DNA of 64,000 bases from Amycolatopsis eburnea (GTDB lineage: Bacteria; Actinomycetota; Actinomycetes; Mycobacteriales; Pseudonocardiaceae). Location of the stretch: assembly GCF_003937945.1 (NCBI RefSeq), contig NZ_RSEC01000061.1, positions 124,001 through 188,000 on the forward strand, read 5' to 3'. The translations under genes were made by a program, and so were the position numbers. Each line of letters opens with the position of its first letter. The first letter of the stretch is position 1. Positions 24,379 through 32,721 of the stretch are shown piece by piece. The notes under the pieces were generated by a model, which did no database searches, had not been told where the DNA came from, and saw only the letters and a list, made by a program, of their open reading frames with translations.

Positions 24379-25463
24379 CCGAGGACAAGCTCCGCGCGCT
24401 CGGCGACGCCGGCGTCGCGATCTGGCTGGACGAACTCTCCCGCGACATCCTGGAAGACGGCGAGTTCGAACGCCTGGTGCGGGACTGCTCGGTCACGGGC
24501 GTCACCACGAACCCGACGATCTTCGCGAACGCCGTCGCCCGCGGCAGCCGCTACGCTCTCCAGCTCAACCGCCTGGCCGCGAACGGGATCGACGTCGCGG
24601 AGGCCGTCCGCGCGGTGATGATCTGGGACGTCCAGCGCGCGGCGGACGTGCTGCGTCCGGTCTGGGAGAGGACCGCCGGCGTCGACGGCCGGGTGTCGCT
24701 GGAGGTGAACCCCGAGCTCGCCGACGACACCGCCGCGACCATCGCGGAGGCCGTCCAGCTCTGGGAGCTCGTCGACCGGCCCAACCTCCTGGTCAAGATC
24801 CCGGCCACGCGCGCGGGTGTCCGGGCCGTCACGGGCGCCCTCGCGGCCGGGGTGAACGTGAACGTCACCCTGGTCTTCTCGGCACGCCGCTGTGCCGAGG
24901 TCGGGGCGGCTTACGTCGACGGGCTCGAGCAGGCCCGCGAGAACGGCCACGACCTCGTGTCGATCCACTCCGTCTCCTCGCTGTTCGTGTCGAGAGTGGA
25001 CACCGAGGTCGACATGCGTCTCGACGCCAAGGGCGTCCGGGAGCTGCGGGGCCGCGCCGCCTTGGCCAACGCCCGGCTCGCGCACCAGGCCCTGGCGGAG
25101 GTGTGGGAAGGCGACCGGTGGCGGAGCCTGGCCGAAGACGGCGCCCGACCGCAGCGGCTCCTGTGGGCGTCCACGGGGGTGAAGGATCCGTCCTACCCGG
25201 ACACGAAGTACGTCACCGGCCTGATCACACCGGGAACCGTGGTCACGATGCCGCCCGCGACGCTCTCGGCGTTCGCCGACCACGGCGAGGTCGCGGGGGA
25301 CCAGGTCACCGGGCGGAGCGAAGAGGCGGCGGCGGACATCGCGGCCGTCGCCGCCGCCGGGATCGACCTCGACGACGTGTACACCACGCTCGAGCAGCAG
25401 GGCGTCGCGAAGTTCGCGGCCGGCTGGGCCGCCCTCCACGCCTCGGTCGGCGGCCAGTCCTGA
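24375..25463 (+). CDS. tal: Transaldolase
   Basis: 362-residue transaldolase of the actinobacterial (TalB-long) type, transferring a dihydroxyacetone unit in the pentose phosphate pathway. AIWLDELSRDIL and VTGVTTNPTIFANAV at the N-terminus, LVKIPATRAGVRAV with the Schiff-base Lys near residue 140, and VNVNVTLVFSARRC are diagnostic; LLWASTGVKDPSYPDTKYV follows. GTG 24375 overlaps the qcrB stop (GTGA), so carbon metabolism and respiration are translationally coupled here. Normally tal sits beside tkt and zwf, which are not present. Confidence 0.92.
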   Translation: MTEDKLRALGDAGVAIWLDELSRDILEDGEFERLVRDCSVTGVTTNPTIFANAVARGSRYALQLNRLAANGIDVAEAVRAVMIWDVQRAADVLRPVWERTAGVDGRVSLEVNPELADDTAATIAEAVQLWELVDRPNLLVKIPATRAGVRAVTGALAAGVNVNVTLVFSARRCAEVGAAYVDGLEQARENGHDLVSIHSVSSLFVSRVDTEVDMRLDAKGVRELRGRAALANARLAHQALAEVWEGDRWRSLAEDGARPQRLLWASTGVKDPSYPDTKYVTGLITPGTVVTMPPATLSAFADHGEVAGDQVTGRSEEAAADIAAVAAAGIDLDDVYTTLEQQGVAKFAAGWAALHASVGGQS

Positions 25464-25473
25464 AAGGAGTGCC

Positions 25474-25803
25474 ATGCCCCGTTCACTGGAGTCACTCAGC
25501 CCCGCCGACGGCGAGCAAGTGACCACGAAGAACCTGGTCGCCGCACTGACGGCCGGGCGGATCGTCTACGACGACGGCGCCGAACAAGTCTTCGACGCCG
25601 ACGGCGTCACCACCTACGTCGAGCGGGGCCACCCGACGCGCGGGGAATGGTACGTCGACAGCCACGGCCGCTTCGCGTCGTTCTGGCCACCCAGCTACCG
25701 CGCCTCGTACGACTTGCGGTGGCTGGTCGAGAACGGCTCGATCGTCGGCCTGCGGTTCACCCACGCCGAAGACGGTTCGCAGTTCTCCGGCCGCTACGCC
25801 TGA
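25474..25803 (+). CDS. Hypothetical protein downstream of transaldolase
   Basis: 109-residue soluble protein, not recognised. It contains GEWYVDSHGRFASFWPPSYRASYDLRWLVENGSIVGLRF, an aromatic-rich beta pattern reminiscent of small sensor or lipocalin-like domains. No signal peptide. ATG 25474 follows AAAGGAG by 5 bases, ten bases after the tal stop, so it is co-transcribed. Confidence 0.7.
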   Translation: MPRSLESLSPADGEQVTTKNLVAALTAGRIVYDDGAEQVFDADGVTTYVERGHPTRGEWYVDSHGRFASFWPPSYRASYDLRWLVENGSIVGLRFTHAEDGSQFSGRYA

Positions 25804-25962
25804 CGGCGGGCCGTGCTCCGGCGGTAAGAAGTCCGGCCGGTCCGGCGCAAAGCACTCGACAGTGATGCCCCCACTGCCGGGCAGTGGTGCCGCGTCCCGG
25901 TCTCGCTCCCCACGGGCCGGGGGCCTCCCTGTCGTCCCCGCCGGGCGCTAGGAGGAGGAACC

Positions 25963-26439
25963 ATGACGAACGCGGTGAACGGCAAGGCGGTGCTCCACCT
26001 GCCACGGCTGGTCGCCAGGGTGGACCGGCTGATGGCGGCCGCGGTCACGGCGCAGGCCGTGCTCGTGCTGGCCGACTTCCTGCTGCTGGGGCTGCTCGCC
26101 GGCGGCGTCGCCCTGCTGGAAGGGGCGTGCCTCGCCGTCTTCGGCATCGTCGGTCCCGCGATCGGCGTCACGCGCCACTTCCGGGTCGCGGCCCGGGACG
26201 GCGCCGGTCTCGTCCTCGCCTCGGCGGCCGGCTCACTGGTCCTGGGCTTGCTGTTCCACTTCGCACTCGGTGGACCCGCGAGCCTCCGTGTCATCGTGCA
26301 CTCCGGAGCGTCCTTGGCGCGGCTCTTCGAAGTCTCCGTGACGCTCCAGGTGGCCGCGAGCGCCGCGGCAGTGCTGGTCGCCGCGCTCGCTTTGCGCCGC
26401 CGGACGTCGATCCTGTCGCTCGGCCGTCTTCCCGGGTGA
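25963..26439 (+). CDS. Small four-helix membrane protein
   Basis: 158 residues with about four hydrophobic segments: AAAVTAQAVLVLADFLLLGL, the stretch from GGVALLEG to FGIVGPAIG, AGLVLASAAGSLVLGLLFHF and a C-terminal TLQVAASAAAVLVAALALRRR. No family recognised. A strong ribosome site (AGGAGGAGG) precedes ATG 25963. Its TGA overlaps a possible GTG start of the NADH dehydrogenase gene, so it is the first gene of a compact ndh-ctaD unit and may be an accessory or anchor protein (inference). Confidence 0.75.
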   Translation: MTNAVNGKAVLHLPRLVARVDRLMAAAVTAQAVLVLADFLLLGLLAGGVALLEGACLAVFGIVGPAIGVTRHFRVAARDGAGLVLASAAGSLVLGLLFHFALGGPASLRVIVHSGASLARLFEVSVTLQVAASAAAVLVAALALRRRTSILSLGRLPG

Positions 26440-26450
26440 GGCGGGACGTC

Positions 26451-27797
26451 ATGCACAAGATCCTGATCATCGGCGGCGGCTACGCGGGCTTCTACGCCGC
26501 CTGGAAACTCGAAAAGAAGCTGCGGCGGGGCCAGGCCGAGGTCACGGTCGTCGACCCGCGGCCGTACCTGACCTACCAGCCGTTCCTGCCCGAGGTGGTG
26601 GCCGGCTCGATCGAGGCCCGGCACGCCGCGGTGTCGCTGCGCCGCCACCTGCACCGCACGCGCGTCGTCGCCGGGATGGTCACCGCGATCGACCACGAGC
26701 ACCGGGTCGTCACGGTCCGGCCCGCCGACGGCGACGCGTTCGAACTGGGCTACGACCTCGTGGTGGTCACCGCGGGCGCGGTCACCCGCAAGTTCCCGGT
26801 GCCCGGCGTCGCGGAGCAGGCGATCGGGCTCAAGCACGTCGAGGAGGCGGTCGCCATCCGCGACCGGTTGCTGACGTCCTTCGACCGGGCGGCCACGCTG
26901 GCTCCGGGACCGCAGCGGCAGAGGCTGCTCACGGTCACCGTGGTCGGCGGCGGCTTCTCCGGCGTCGAAGGTTTCGCCGAGTTGCTGTCGCTGGCGTCCT
27001 CGGTCCTGCGGCGCTATCCCGAACTGGACCGCGACGAACTGCGGTTCCACCTGGTCGAGGCGTCCGCGCGGATCCTGCCCGAGGTGACCGGCCCGCCCGG
27101 CCGCTGGGTGGTGCGCTTCTTGCGGCAGCGCGGTGGGCAGGTGCACCTGAACACGCGGATCGAGTCGGCGACCGGCGGGCGCGTCGTGCTGTCCACCGGC
27201 GAAGAGTTCGACTCGGAGCTCATCGTGTGGACGACGGGCAACGCGGCGAACCCGGTCGTGGGCAGGCACACCGACCTGCCGGTGGACGAGCGCGGGTTCC
27301 TCCTCGTCCGGCCCGACCTCCGGGTCGGGACCGACCGCGAACCGGTCCCCGACGCGTGGGCCGCCGGGGACGACGCCGGGATCGAGGACCTCACCGCACC
27401 GGTCCCGGGCACCCGCACGGTGCCCAACGCCCAGCACGCCGTCCGCCAGGGCAAGCTGCTCGCCCGCAACATCGCCGCGACCCTGCGCGGCGGAAAACCG
27501 AAGGACTACCGGCACCGCAGCCTCGGCGCCGTGGCGGTGCTCGGCATCGGGCACGGCATCTTCCAGTACCGGCGGCTCGTGCTCAAAGGACCGCTCGCCT
27601 GGCTGATCCACCGCGGCTACCACGTGCTGGCCATCCCCACCTGGGAACGCAAGGTCCGCGTGCTGGCGGTCTGGCTGACCGCCGGGTTGTTCGGCCGCGA
27701 CATCGTCTCGCTGGCCTCGGTGCAGCAGCCGCGAACCGCCTTCGTCGCCGGTGGGGAGCCGCCGGAAAGCTCGTTGCCCGACGGGAGAAAACCATGA
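26451..27797 (+). CDS. ndh: Type II NADH dehydrogenase (NDH-2)
   Basis: 448-residue single-subunit flavoprotein passing electrons from NADH to menaquinone without proton pumping. KILIIGGGYAGFYAAWKLEKKL (residues 3-24) binds FAD, TVTVVGGGFSGVEGFAEL (about 163-180) binds NADH, and DAWAAGDDAGIED is the second FAD motif. A C-terminal amphipathic region, LVLKGPLAWLIHRGYHVLAIP, fits monotopic membrane attachment. The ATG at 26451 is favoured over GTG 26436. It overlaps ctaD by four bases (ATGA), joining NADH oxidation to the terminal oxidase in one operon. Confidence 0.92.
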   Translation: MHKILIIGGGYAGFYAAWKLEKKLRRGQAEVTVVDPRPYLTYQPFLPEVVAGSIEARHAAVSLRRHLHRTRVVAGMVTAIDHEHRVVTVRPADGDAFELGYDLVVVTAGAVTRKFPVPGVAEQAIGLKHVEEAVAIRDRLLTSFDRAATLAPGPQRQRLLTVTVVGGGFSGVEGFAELLSLASSVLRRYPELDRDELRFHLVEASARILPEVTGPPGRWVVRFLRQRGGQVHLNTRIESATGGRVVLSTGEEFDSELIVWTTGNAANPVVGRHTDLPVDERGFLLVRPDLRVGTDREPVPDAWAAGDDAGIEDLTAPVPGTRTVPNAQHAVRQGKLLARNIAATLRGGKPKDYRHRSLGAVAVLGIGHGIFQYRRLVLKGPLAWLIHRGYHVLAIPTWERKVRVLAVWLTAGLFGRDIVSLASVQQPRTAFVAGGEPPESSLPDGRKP

Positions 27798-29527
27798 AGA
27801 CCACCGCGCCCGGCCCCATCGTCACCCGGCCGTACCCCGTGCGCCGTTCCGTGAAGGGCTCGGCGTTGCTGCGCCTGATGAGCACCACGGACCACAAGCA
27901 GATCGGCGTGATGTACCTGGTCACGGCCTTCGCCTTCTTCATGATCGGTGGGGCGATGGCAATGCTGGTGCGCAGCGAGCTCGCGCGTCCCGGGCTGCAG
28001 TTCCTCTCGCAGGAGCAGTACAACCAGCTGTTCACCATGCACGGCACGATCATGCTGCTGATGTACGCGACGCCCATCCTGTTCGGTTTCGCGAACTTCG
28101 TCCTGCCGCTGCAGATCGGCTCGCCCGACGTCGCCTTCCCGCGGCTCAACGCGTTCTCGTACTGGCTCTACCTCTTCGGCAGCCTGACCGTCGTCTCGGG
28201 TTTCCTCACCCCCGGCGGGGCGGCGGAGTTCGGCTGGACCGGCTACACGCCGCTGTCCGAAGCCACGCACACCCCCGGACCCGGCACCGACCTGTGGATC
28301 ATAGGCCTGATCGTCAGCGGCCTCGGCACCATTCTCGGCGCCGTCAACATGATCACCACGGTCGTCTCGCTGCGCGCGCCCGGCATGACGATGTTCCGGC
28401 TGCCGATCTTCACCTGGAACATCGTGGTGACGTCGATCCTGATCCTCGTCGCGTTCCCCGTCCTCACCGCGGCGTTCTTCGGGCTGGAGGCCGATCGACG
28501 GCTGGGCGCGCACGTGTTCGACCCGGCCAACGGCGGGGTGATCCTGTGGCAGCACCTGTTCTGGTTCTTCGGCCACCCCGAGGTCTACATCATCGCGCTC
28601 CCCTTCTTCGGGATCGTGTCCGAGGTCTTCCCGGTGTTCAGCCGCAAACCCCTCTTCGGCTACAAGGGATTGGTCTTCGCCACGCTGGCCATCGCCGCGC
28701 TCTCGTTCTCCGTCTGGGCGCACCACCTCTACGCGACGGGTGCGGTGCTGCTGCCGTTCTTCTCGTTCATGACCTTCCTGATCGCGGTCCCGACCGGCGT
28801 GAAGTTCTTCAACTGGATCGGCACGATGTGGAAGGGCCAGCTGTCCTTCGAGACGCCGATGATCTTCTCGATGGGCTTCATCGTCACGTTCCTCTTCGGC
28901 GGCCTGACCGGCATCCTGCTGGCCGCGTCGGCGATCGACTTCCACGTGTCGGACAGCTACTTCGTCGTCGCGCACTTCCACTATGTCCTCTACGGCACCA
29001 TCGCCTTCGCGACGTTCGCGGGCATCTACTTCTGGTTCCCGAAGATCACCGGCCGGATGATGGACGAGAAGCTCGGCAAGTGGCACTTCTGGACCACGTT
29101 CATCGGCTTCCACGGCACGTTCCTCGTCCAGCACTGGCTGGGTGCCGAGGGCATGCCGCGCCGGTACGCGGACTACCTGACCAGCGACGGCTTCACGACG
29201 CTGAACACGATCTCCACGATCGGCGCGTACATCCTCGGCGCCTCGACGCTGCCGTTCATCTGGAACGTCTTCAAGAGCTACCGGTACGGCGAGATCGTCA
29301 CGGTGGACGACCCGTGGGGCTACGGCAACTCGCTGGAGTGGGCGACGTCCTGCCCGCCGCCGCGGCACAACTTCACCGAGCTGCCCCGGATCCGCTCCGA
29401 GCGGCCCGCGTTCGAGCTGCACTACCCGCACATGATCGAGCGCATCCACACCGAGGGCGAGATCGGCTTCTTCGGCAAGCAGCGGGTCAACAGCCACGCG
29501 TCGCCGTCGCAGCAGCTGCGAGGTTGA
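27794..29527 (+). CDS. ctaD: Cytochrome c oxidase subunit I (aa3 type)
   Basis: 577-residue haem-copper oxidase subunit I. Haem and CuB ligands are present: the low-spin haem His in TMHGTIMLLMY, WFFGHPEVYIIALPFFGIVSE with the His-Tyr pair and Glu of the proton channel, WAHHLYATG for CuB, and VVAHFHYVLYG for both haems. Twelve helices. Subunits II and III (ctaC, ctaE) are not nearby, so this is an extra subunit I. Its start overlaps the ndh stop. It converges on an anti-sigma-like gene 4 bases downstream. Confidence 0.93.
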   Translation: MKTTAPGPIVTRPYPVRRSVKGSALLRLMSTTDHKQIGVMYLVTAFAFFMIGGAMAMLVRSELARPGLQFLSQEQYNQLFTMHGTIMLLMYATPILFGFANFVLPLQIGSPDVAFPRLNAFSYWLYLFGSLTVVSGFLTPGGAAEFGWTGYTPLSEATHTPGPGTDLWIIGLIVSGLGTILGAVNMITTVVSLRAPGMTMFRLPIFTWNIVVTSILILVAFPVLTAAFFGLEADRRLGAHVFDPANGGVILWQHLFWFFGHPEVYIIALPFFGIVSEVFPVFSRKPLFGYKGLVFATLAIAALSFSVWAHHLYATGAVLLPFFSFMTFLIAVPTGVKFFNWIGTMWKGQLSFETPMIFSMGFIVTFLFGGLTGILLAASAIDFHVSDSYFVVAHFHYVLYGTIAFATFAGIYFWFPKITGRMMDEKLGKWHFWTTFIGFHGTFLVQHWLGAEGMPRRYADYLTSDGFTTLNTISTIGAYILGASTLPFIWNVFKSYRYGEIVTVDDPWGYGNSLEWATSCPPPRHNFTELPRIRSERPAFELHYPHMIERIHTEGEIGFFGKQRVNSHASPSQQLRG

Positions 29528-29531
29528 CCGG

Positions 29532-29765
29532 TCAGCGGAGTTCGTCGCCACCGAATTGGCGGATCGCGCGCACCAGTGCCTCGTGATCGCGGGAGCAGGC
29601 AGGGCACGACTTCAGGTGCGCGGCCAGGCCGGGGAAAAGCTCGTCGGGGTTCTCGCCGGCGGCGGCCATCTCCGAGTAGGCGGGGAGCGCGTCGAGGGCG
29701 AGGTCGCACCCGATGTCCCGCGGATCGGTCCGGAGGAACTCGTTCAGTGCGTCCCAGTCGCTCAT
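29532..29765 (-). CDS. Small zinc-finger anti-sigma-like protein
   Basis: 77 residues. HLKSCPACSRDHEAL (about residues 50-64) has the HxxxCxxC arrangement of zinc-binding anti-sigma domains, with an additional Cys near residue 20. There is no membrane segment, so it would be a soluble redox- or zinc-sensing anti-sigma factor or a free zf-HC2 domain. No sigma gene adjoins it; the only sigma factor of the window is at 8040. The promoter region contains GTAAGAA at 29824-29830 (minus). Confidence 0.7.
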   Translation of the reverse strand: MSDWDALNEFLRTDPRDIGCDLALDALPAYSEMAAAGENPDELFPGLAAHLKSCPACSRDHEALVRAIRQFGGDELR

Positions 29766-29868
29766 GCCCTACCTCGAGAGTTTCGAGCCGCGGTCTCGGA
29801 CGTTAGCACCTGATCTTCGGCGGTTCTTACGCGCCGGGACACCCGGCTCATGGGAAGAAGGTGAAGAA

Positions 29869-30495
29869 ATGCTGACGACACCGCACCACGCGCGGCTCAC
29901 CGGCGAGGAACTGCCGGTCGACCTGATGAACACGGTGTGGTCGGGCCCGGGCGGCGTCACCGACGTCCTGGCGACCTCGGAGTCCACGATGGACTGGATC
30001 CGGGAGATCGCGCCGAGGCTGCCCCAGCAGCACCCGTCGTTCACGCACTGGCTGGCGTCGGCGACCCCGTTGAGCGCCCGCATGGCGGCCTACGACTTGC
30101 GGAGGCTGCGTGACGCGGTCCGCGGCCTGGCGGGCGAACTGACGGGGGACCGGCGCCAGGGGCTCCCGCCGGTCCCGGACCGGGCCACGGCGCTGAACGT
30201 CCTCAACAGCGCGGTCGCCGGGGCACCGCACTGGCCGGCGTTGGTGTGGCGGCCGCGGTCCGAACCCGAGCTGGGCGTCCAGGGTGACGTGCCGGGCGGG
30301 GTCGCGGCGGTCGGCCAGATCGCCCGTCAGGCGGTGGAGCTGTTCGGTGGCCGCGACCGGCGGCGCCTGCGTGCCTGCCCGGCGCCCGGCTGCTCCAACT
30401 ACTTCCTCGACGTCGGCCGTCGCGGGCGGCGCACCTGGTGCTCGCCCTCGTGCGGTGCGCGGGTCCGGACCGCGCGGCGGAGGCAACCCGGCTGA
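29869..30495 (+). CDS. CGNR zinc-finger/ABATE domain regulator
   Basis: 208 residues. The N-terminal ABATE domain (LTGEELPVDLMNTVW) is followed by a C-terminal zinc finger, LRACPAPGCSNYFLDVGRRGRRTWCSPSCGARVRTARRR, where the family's CGNR reads CGAR. Such proteins are putative stress-responsive transcription regulators. ATG 29869 is preceded by a purine-rich GAAGAAGGTGAAGAA. It is divergent from the anti-sigma-like gene across about 100 bases. Confidence 0.85.
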   Translation: MLTTPHHARLTGEELPVDLMNTVWSGPGGVTDVLATSESTMDWIREIAPRLPQQHPSFTHWLASATPLSARMAAYDLRRLRDAVRGLAGELTGDRRQGLPPVPDRATALNVLNSAVAGAPHWPALVWRPRSEPELGVQGDVPGGVAAVGQIARQAVELFGGRDRRRLRACPAPGCSNYFLDVGRRGRRTWCSPSCGARVRTARRRQPG

Positions 30496-30504
30496 CATCG
30501 CCGT

Positions 30505-30942
30505 TCAGCGCGGCCACTGCCAGCCGTCGGGCCGGTAGCGCCGCAGCCCGTCGAGCAGCACCGCTTCGCCGTCGTGGAGGACAGGGACGACCGGCACGGC
30601 GGGAACGTCGCCGCGCCGCACGGCGGCCAGGAACCGGGCCAGCCGCTGCGGCCCGGGCACCAGTTCGCCACCGAGGTAGGCGACCACGAGCAGATCCGGC
30701 CCGGAGTCGTGCTCGACCGCGGCCGACCAGCCGTGCCGCTCGTCCCAGAGGAGGGCGACGTCCCGGCCCGGATGCCGCAGCAGCCGCGTGTCGAGCGCGA
30801 TGTAGGCGGACGCGGGGTTGCCGAAGTCGGCCGTGCAGGACTCCACCCCCACGCCGACGGCCGCGCTCACCGCCGCGAGGTAGGCCGGAAGGCGGTGGTG
30901 GAGGACGAGTTCCCGATCGTGCCCATTGGCCAGCGAGATCAC
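30505..30942 (-). CDS. DUF6292-like protein
   Basis: 145-residue soluble protein. LPAYLAAVSAAVGVGVESCTADFGNPASAYIALDTRLLRHPGRDVALLWDERHGWSAAVE matches what I recall as DUF6292, which is common in Pseudonocardiaceae; the assignment is from memory. The function is unknown. Its GTG overlaps the stop of the upstream STAS gene by four bases, so the two form an operon and it may act in the same signalling branch. Confidence 0.75.
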   Translation of the reverse strand: MISLANGHDRELVLHHRLPAYLAAVSAAVGVGVESCTADFGNPASAYIALDTRLLRHPGRDVALLWDERHGWSAAVEHDSGPDLLVVAYLGGELVPGPQRLARFLAAVRRGDVPAVPVVPVLHDGEAVLLDGLRRYRPDGWQWPR

Positions 30943-31256
30943 CGGCGCGAGGTCGCTTTGCCGAGCGGGACACCCACCACGGCGAGCATCGACGACGGGC
31001 AGGCGACGATCCGGAACCGGCAGCGGTACCGCGCGGCGTGGTGCTTCCGGAGGGCGAGCGCCGCGTCCAGGCCGAGCGCGGTGCAGCCGGTCAGGTCGAC
31101 GGTGACGACCCCGCGGCAGACGGCCGTCGCGAAGTCGAGTTCGGCGCAGAGCCGCTCGACGGCGGACGGCGTGGTCAGGCGACCGGTGACCAGAATGGCG
31201 ATCGAGCCGTCGGAGACCGCGACCTTGACGGGCTCTTCGGGCAAGCTCACGAGCAC
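30939..31256 (-). CDS. STAS-domain anti-sigma factor antagonist-like protein
   Basis: 105 residues, a single STAS domain: VAVSDGSIAILVTGRL at the N-terminus and VVTVDLTGCTALGLDAALALRKHHAARYR in the middle. STAS antagonists bind anti-sigma kinases and are switched by phosphorylation of a Ser in D-S-S/A-G; here that position reads TALGLDA, so the phosphosite is apparently missing. GTG 31256 has AGGGAGGGG 5 bases upstream. Coupled to the DUF6292 gene. The minus-strand GTAAGAG at 31307-31313 lies about 50 bases upstream of the start. Confidence 0.82.
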   Translation of the reverse strand: MLVSLPEEPVKVAVSDGSIAILVTGRLTTPSAVERLCAELDFATAVCRGVVTVDLTGCTALGLDAALALRKHHAARYRCRFRIVACPSSMLAVVGVPLGKATSRR

Positions 31257-31390
31257 GACGTCCCCTCCCTGCGGGTGATCGCTAGTTGGTGCCCACCGGC
31301 GAGCACCTCTTACCGCTGCCGCAAGGATTCCGGCCGAGCCCCTCGCGCCGAGCCGGACAGACTGGCCGAAACGCCCGCGGCGGAAGCGTC

Positions 31391-32629
31391 CTACAGGGCG
31401 ACTCCGAGGAGTGCGTCGACGGCGGTCCGGATCAACGCGGGAGCGTCGGCATCCGTGCCCGGCTGCCGCAGCGCGCCGGCCACCCACGCGTCGACGGCCG
31501 CGAGCGCCGACGGGGTGTCCAGGTCGTCGGCGAGCCGGTCCCGCAGGGTGGCGACCGTGTCCTCCGCCGCCGGGCCCGCCGGTGCCGACGTCGCCACCCG
31601 CCAGCGCGCCAGCCGCTCCTGGGCCTGGTGCAGCAGCTCGCCGGTCCACGCGCGATCGGTGCGGTAGTGCCCGGCGAACAGCGCCAGCCGCATCGCCGAC
31701 GGGTCCACGCCCTCGGCCCGCAGCCGCGACACGAACACCAGGTTGCCTTGGGACTTCGACATCTTCTCGCCGTCGAGCGTGATCATCCCGGCGTGGACGT
31801 AGTGCCGGGCGAACGGGTGACCGCCCGTGCGGGCCTCCGCGTGGGCCGCGCTGAACTCGTGGTGGGGGAACACCAGGTCCGACCCGCCGCCCTGGACGTC
31901 GAACCCGAGGCCGAGCCGGTTGAGCGCGATCGCGCTGCACTGGACGTGCCAGCCGGGCCGTCCCGCCCCGAGCGCGGATTCCCGCGACGGCTCGCCGGGC
32001 CGGGCGAGCCGCCACAGCAGCGCGTCGAGCGGGTCGCGCTTGCCCGGGCGGTCCGGGTCGCCGCCGCGCTCGGCGAAGAACCTCGCCATGGCCGCCTCGT
32101 CGTAGTTCGACCCGTAGCCGAACCGGCCGGTGGCCGACCGGTCGAAGTAGATGTCCGGGTAGGCGGGATCGTCGGCCCGGTAGGCCGAGCCGGTGGCGAG
32201 GAGCTCGCCGATCATCTCGGCGATTTCGGGGATGGCCTCCACGGCGCCGACGAACTCCCGCGGCGGCAGCACCCGCAGCGCCGCCATGTCCGCACGGAAC
32301 AGCGCGGTCTCGCGGCTGCCGAGCGCCACCCAGTCTTCGTGGTCCCGCTCGGCGCGCTCCAGCAGGGGCTCGTCGATGTCGGTGACGTTCTGGACGTAGT
32401 GGACGTCGTGGCCGCCGTCGCGCCACAGCCGGTGGACCAGGTCGAAGGCCAGGTACGTCGCCGCGTGCCCGAGGTGGGTCGCGTCGTAGGGCGTGATGCC
32501 GCAGACGTACATCTTCGCCACGGGGCCCGGTGCCGTCGGCTCGAGCCGGCCGGTGGCGGTGTCGTGGAGCCGCAACGGGGGCGGGGTGCCGGGGACGCGG
32601 GGCACGGCGGCCGAAGACCAGGTCTGCAT
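31391..32629 (-). CDS. mshC: Mycothiol ligase MshC (Cys:GlcN-Ins ligase)
   Basis: 412 residues, a cysteinyl-tRNA synthetase relative that joins L-cysteine to GlcN-inositol with ATP in the synthesis of mycothiol, the main low-molecular-weight thiol of actinomycetes. The zinc Cys in MYVCGITPYDATHLGHA (Cys43), the HIGH box as HLGH, WHVQCSAIALN, FPHHEF and EKMSKSQGN are present. Length and motifs fit MshC rather than CysS. ATG 32629 lies 7 bases after TAGGGT (-10), giving a near-leaderless transcript. The perfect operator at 32660 covers the -35, so mycothiol supply is under the regulon. Confidence 0.92.
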   Translation of the reverse strand: MQTWSSAAVPRVPGTPPPLRLHDTATGRLEPTAPGPVAKMYVCGITPYDATHLGHAATYLAFDLVHRLWRDGGHDVHYVQNVTDIDEPLLERAERDHEDWVALGSRETALFRADMAALRVLPPREFVGAVEAIPEIAEMIGELLATGSAYRADDPAYPDIYFDRSATGRFGYGSNYDEAAMARFFAERGGDPDRPGKRDPLDALLWRLARPGEPSRESALGAGRPGWHVQCSAIALNRLGLGFDVQGGGSDLVFPHHEFSAAHAEARTGGHPFARHYVHAGMITLDGEKMSKSQGNLVFVSRLRAEGVDPSAMRLALFAGHYRTDRAWTGELLHQAQERLARWRVATSAPAGPAAEDTVATLRDRLADDLDTPSALAAVDAWVAGALRQPGTDADAPALIRTAVDALLGVAL

Positions 32630-32659
32630 GCTCCGACCCTAGGCGAGGCCGGGTCAGGA

Positions 32660-32675
32660 TGGACGAGATGGTCCA
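32660..32675. promoter_or_regulatory. Perfect TGGAC-N6-GTCCA operator, mshC/UDG divergent promoter
   Basis: TGGACGAGATGGTCCA, 31 bases before the mshC ATG and 46 bases before the uracil-DNA glycosylase GTG. For mshC the arm overlaps the -35 position of a -10 TAGGGT (32636-32641, minus). Confidence 0.8.
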
Positions 32676-32721
32676 CTTAGCGTATCGTCCCGCTCGATCT
32701 TCCCGACGACGGAAACCCGGA

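Noticed and set aside
22807..29527. Complete second bc1-aa3 supercomplex locus
   Set aside because: qcrA, qcrC, ctaC and ctaE are absent between and around the genes, so only single subunits are encoded here.
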